A stretch of 8,904 bases of DNA from an archaeon (GTDB taxonomy: Archaea > Asgardarchaeota > Hermodarchaeia > Hermodarchaeales > Hermodarchaeaceae). The stretch is taken from contig JABXGV010000002.1 in NCBI GenBank assembly GCA_016550485.1, positions 1 through 8,904 on the forward strand, in the 5' to 3' direction. The position numbers and the translations under genes were made by a program. Positions 6,333 through 8,904 of this stretch are shown here, one piece after another. Within the stretch, counting starts at the first letter, position 1. The number at the start of each line of letters is the position of its first letter. A model generated the notes under the pieces. The model was not told where the DNA came from. It was given only the letters and a program-made list of their open reading frames with translations, and did not search any database.

Positions 6333-7244
6333 TTGAGAAAACTAGTACCAATCCTTGCCTTGACCCTCTGTGTTCTCCTAGTGATTTCCACAACAACCCC
6401 CGCTGCTGCACAGTTCCCTGCAGACGACGACGAACTCGACTATGAGATCCGTATTGACAGTTTGACGAAGGTTGCCGCAGGACCACCAGACTATGACTTC
6501 GACATCGCAATGGATGTGTCTCACATCATCCAGAACAGCTCCGGCGACTTATTCTGGGCAAACATCACCACGACCTACGTCGGTCCGTATGAACTCTTTG
6601 GTTCAATGACCGGTGAATCTGACTGGGTAGCAATCCTGCACCACTATCAGACCGATGAAGTGCCCCACATCCACCTAGTTGATATGTATCACTGGGACAA
6701 TTACTCACCTTACTGGTTCAGTGACATCTTCTATATCGAGCCCGGCCTTGTGCCAGGTGACTGTATGCACATCGGCTATTCAGACACATCCATGCCCTAC
6801 GAGAATAACACCTACATGTTCTTCGGTGTTCCCGTGATGCCGGGTCCAGCCTTCACCGTAGCTGGCAACCAGCTCAGCACCGTCAAGATTGGCATCGGCT
6901 ACGAGTATCACGAAAACATGACACTGAACCCCTCCCCCTACTACGACATGTGGGACATGGAATTCGACTTTGAGATGATTTGGGAGTGGAGTCTCGGCTT
7001 CCTCGTCCAGATCAACTTCGACTTCTACATAAACTTGTACCCATATGATGTCTTCGCCCCCACAGAGATTTTCGTTAAGGGTAACATGACCCTCGTGGAC
7101 TACAGCTTAGCAGCCACTCCAGTGGCCTATGGTGTGGCCCCTGGCGCAGAGTTGCTCCCCATCATCATCGCCGTGGTTGCCATCATCATCATCGTCTGCA
7201 TCATCATCTTCTTCCTCATCTGGCGGTCAAGGAAAGCAAAGTAA
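6333..7244 (+). CDS. Secreted, C-terminally membrane-anchored surface protein
   Basis: A 303-residue protein with a classic signal peptide (basic MRK, hydrophobic 5-19, likely cleavage after AAA at 24-26). A large acidic, aromatic-rich outer domain (27-270, rich in Asp, Tyr, Trp, Phe) follows. The anchor is one long Ile/Val helix (about 275-297) with the stop-transfer tail WRSRKAK. Most of the protein should face outside. Five N-glycosylation sequons (N68, N77, N158, N195, N251) fit an archaeal cell-surface protein. There is one Cys in the outer domain (143). The TTG start has GAGGG seven bases upstream, and no later ATG keeps the signal peptide. The architecture is common among Asgard surface proteins, but no known domain is recognised and the partner or ligand is unknown. 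It is monocistronic, with its own promoter and strong terminator. Confidence 0.85.
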   Translation: MRKLVPILALTLCVLLVISTTTPAAAQFPADDDELDYEIRIDSLTKVAAGPPDYDFDIAMDVSHIIQNSSGDLFWANITTTYVGPYELFGSMTGESDWVAILHHYQTDEVPHIHLVDMYHWDNYSPYWFSDIFYIEPGLVPGDCMHIGYSDTSMPYENNTYMFFGVPVMPGPAFTVAGNQLSTVKIGIGYEYHENMTLNPSPYYDMWDMEFDFEMIWEWSLGFLVQINFDFYINLYPYDVFAPTEIFVKGNMTLVDYSLAATPVAYGVAPGAELLPIIIAVVAIIIIVCIIIFFLIWRSRKAK

Positions 7245-7245
7245 T

Positions 7246-7290
7246 CCAAACGCGTTTGGGAGGCTCAACGCCTCCTCCCTTCTTTTTTTT
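7246..7290 (+). terminator. Tandem hairpins plus U-tract terminator
   Basis: Beginning two bases after the stop, a perfect 14-base palindrome (CCAAACGCGTTTGG, 7246-7259) is followed by a stem GGAGGC (7259-7264) with GCCTCC (7270-7275) around the loop TCAAC, then CCCTTCTTTTTTTT (7277-7290). The two stems overlap by one base. The tail is identical to the terminator tail at 2798-2811. The terminator lies between convergent genes, but the T-tract serves only the plus strand. Confidence 0.8.
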
Positions 7291-7317
7291 CTGAATGCTG
7301 AACTTGGAGAATCCTCT

Positions 7318-8091
7318 CTATTTTTTGCCGTAAATGAGAATTGCCGAGGTTAGAAACTGAATTCCCTCACCGTGGATCCGAGATTCTAATTCTTGATATA
7401 TGGTTTCCTTGAATTCCACAAACCTTTCAGAGTCTTTTGCCGCCAGGTTCGCATAGAAGGGCTTCCAAGTCCTGAGCTGCATACCCTCCCACCACGTCTC
7501 TTTATCAGGATAGACACACTCTGCAGTAATTGTATGCTTTCTGATTTGGTGGAACCCTGCTGCCAAAAGAGTTGTAGTCAAATCTTCAAGGCTGTAGCGA
7601 CTGTAGACGCTCAACTGGCTCTCCGGTACCTCTGGTAACTCCGTCTTGAGGTATTCCAGCATCCAGTCAAGATCCTCCATGACCTTCCAGGTTGAGAACC
7701 CTACGCCTCCGTCAGGTCTTAACACCCGTGCTATCTCTGGGCAAAGCTGGTTTGTGTCCTCCTCCAGTAGATAGCCTATGACATTTCCGCCAAGTATGAA
7801 GTCAAAGGAGGCGTCACGGAAAGTCATGTGCCAGGCATCCATCTTGTGGACACTGGCATTGGTAACTCCCTGTTCTGCGATTCTAGCTCTCACAACTTCC
7901 ACGTCGGTTTCGTCAATCTCGATGCCAGTGACCTGTCCTTGCGAGCCGACTCTCTGCGCAGCAGGGAACAGCGAGGCACCCCGACCAAATCCCACATCGA
8001 GTACCTTGTCCCCCTCTCTGAGATCTGCCAACTCGACCAGTCGCTTCCCAAAATAGCGTGAAACACTGAGACCACTATGCTTCTCACTCAC
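7318..8091 (-). CDS. Class I SAM-dependent methyltransferase
   Basis: A 257-residue soluble enzyme with the Rossmann-type SAM fold. Motif I is VLDVGFGRGAS (30-40), the acidic residue that binds the SAM ribose sits in GIEID (56-60), MDAWHMTF (84-91) and FDFILGGNVIGYL (96-108) match motifs II-III, and ARVLRPDGGVGFSTW (121-135) is the strand after motif III. This is the Methyltransf_11/UbiE-like group; the substrate cannot be told. The C-terminal half (160-257) is family-specific, with a Trp-rich part (ETWWEGMQLRTWKPFY). The GTG start at 8091 has GGAGG nine bases upstream (complement of 8101-8105) and a TATA-like TTATAA near 8133-8138. It is divergent from the TPR-like gene and convergent with the surface-protein gene. 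Confidence 0.9.
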   Translation of the reverse strand: MSEKHSGLSVSRYFGKRLVELADLREGDKVLDVGFGRGASLFPAAQRVGSQGQVTGIEIDETDVEVVRARIAEQGVTNASVHKMDAWHMTFRDASFDFILGGNVIGYLLEEDTNQLCPEIARVLRPDGGVGFSTWKVMEDLDWMLEYLKTELPEVPESQLSVYSRYSLEDLTTTLLAAGFHQIRKHTITAECVYPDKETWWEGMQLRTWKPFYANLAAKDSERFVEFKETIYQELESRIHGEGIQFLTSAILIYGKK

Positions 8092-8130
8092 GGAGTCGTG
8101 CCTCCTAGCCTATGCTATCACGCATGCACT

Positions 8131-8163
8131 ACTTATAACTCAACTTAAAGGCACCCTTTTAGG
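8131..8163. promoter_or_regulatory. Closely spaced divergent core promoters
   Basis: AGTTATAAGT on the minus strand (complement of 8131-8140) fits the TATA box of the methyltransferase gene. ACCCTTTTAGG (8153-8163) on the plus strand fits that of the TPR-like gene; its exact copy stands at 201-211. The two boxes are only about 20 bases apart, so the two TBP/TFB complexes might compete. Confidence 0.45.
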
Positions 8164-8207
8164 AAGGTAAATAAAACGGAGACTTAGTAGAAGAGGCGTT
8201 GATATAC

Positions 8208-8732
8208 ATGGACGAAATCGAAGCGCTGCTCGCAGAGGGCAAGGCGCTAATGCAGCAAAGAAAATGGAGCGAGGCCTGCGACTGCTTCGAAAGAATCCTC
8301 AAGATGAATCCCACCCCCGAGATGGAAGATGAAGCCCAAGACCTCGCCTATGACTGCTTTCTGATGCTCTCAAAGCACATGCCGGTCCAGTCCATCGCCA
8401 CCCCCGCCATCGGTAGATGGGGCTCCGCTGAGACCCCAGAGGAGCGGCGACGAATCATTGCCGAGGCAGATGCGGCAACCGGTGCCTACATCGGGGAGCG
8501 GCTGCGAGGGTTTGAGAAAGAGATAGACCAGATAATCGCGGCTGCAGTCAAGGAGTATAAAGCGCACCCCGATCTAGGAAAACAACTATACGCCAGAGTA
8601 TTAGTGGAGATTGACCGAATCCTTGGTCCTGGATGTCTGGGTCCCGCCACAGCGGTTGCAGCCCCGCTAGCTGAAAGGAAAAGGCGAGAAGCAGCCGAAC
8701 TCCTCAATCAAACCGTACCAGAAACGTGTTGA
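8208..8732 (+). CDS. Small TPR-like helical protein
   Basis: A 174-residue soluble, mostly helical protein. The first 35 residues form one good TPR unit (ALLAEGKALMQQRKW, then ACDCFERILKMNP), a fold that usually mediates protein-protein contact. The rest is charged helix, including EERRRIIAEADAATG and FEKEIDQIIAAAVKEYKAHP, and ends in a low-complexity Ala/Glu stretch. A TTG three codons earlier (8199) is also possible, but GAGG (8193-8196) lies only two bases from it and eleven from the ATG at 8208, and the expected transcript start (near 8185) suits the ATG. There is no signal peptide or membrane segment. The specific function is unknown; the TPR call is based on pattern only. Confidence 0.7.
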   Translation: MDEIEALLAEGKALMQQRKWSEACDCFERILKMNPTPEMEDEAQDLAYDCFLMLSKHMPVQSIATPAIGRWGSAETPEERRRIIAEADAATGAYIGERLRGFEKEIDQIIAAAVKEYKAHPDLGKQLYARVLVEIDRILGPGCLGPATAVAAPLAERKRREAAELLNQTVPETC

Positions 8733-8744
8733 GCGGGCTCTTTC

Positions 8745-8904
8745 TCACAAGTGTTGCTCAGGTAACAAAAGGTGTTCGAAGACTTCCTGGCTGGGCATTT
8801 CTGTGAAGGTTCCTGACGCAGTCCACATACAGTCTTGCCGGATTACATCCAAGGTAAAGCCTACCTTTTTGAGGCGCAGTAAGTACTGTTGATGCACCAT
8901 AAGA
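8745..8904 (-). CDS. C-terminal part of a minus-strand gene, cut by the window edge
   Basis: A minus frame is open from the window edge to TGA at 8747-8745, giving 52 residues (FTLDVIRQDCMWTASGTFTE in the middle, end FEHLLLPEQHL). Composition and codons look like a real protein, and the gene would be convergent with the TPR-like gene with only 12 bases between the stops. An ATG at 8900 could be an internal start. No family can be assigned. Confidence 0.45.
   Translation of the reverse strand, partial: LMVHQQYLLRLKKVGFTLDVIRQDCMWTASGTFTEMPSQEVFEHLLLPEQHL

Noticed and set aside
1..8904. tRNA genes, CRISPR arrays and insertion sequences
   Set aside because: No T-loop GTTCRANTC with matching acceptor stem, no regularly spaced repeats, and no transposase or terminal repeats were seen.

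Overview
The window looks like a piece of an archaeal chromosome, most likely an Asgard archaeon of the Thorarchaeota type. The main support is an archaeal/eukaryotic-type elongation factor 2 relative with a degenerate diphthamide loop, an archaeal-style DUF92 membrane protein, TATA-like promoter boxes, frequent Shine-Dalgarno (SD) sites with GTG/TTG starts, roughly 50% GC, and a low gene density. A surface protein ending in an Ile/Val-rich anchor with a short basic tail also fits. The lineage is an inference, not a direct reading.

Left part (1-4012): a membrane protein start leaves the window on the minus strand. Next is a long leader and an 801-residue EF-2-like GTPase, closed by a hairpin plus U-tract terminator. 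After a promoter region with a dyad symmetry comes a DUF92/TMEM19-family membrane protein (family of plant phytyl-phosphate kinase VTE6).

Middle (4013-6007): a gene-poor stretch. It holds two probable decayed or frameshifted small plus-strand genes, then three small minus-strand genes (74, 62 and 72 residues) with good SD sites and no recognised family. The 74-residue gene has the strongest SD of the window, and that SD can be paired by an upstream segment of its own leader.

Right part (6008-8904): a divergent promoter region, a secreted C-terminally anchored surface protein (TTG start) with a second strong terminator, a convergent class I SAM-dependent methyltransferase (GTG start), a divergent small TPR-like protein, and the end of another minus-strand gene at the window edge.

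No rRNA, tRNA, CRISPR array, insertion sequence or integrase was found. The genes do not form an obvious pathway; most appear to be single transcription units with their own promoters. The points most worth following up are the EF-2 paralogue with altered domain IV loops, the orphan SD in its leader, the possible RNA control of the 74-residue gene, the identical 14-base terminator tails, and the small-gene cluster.
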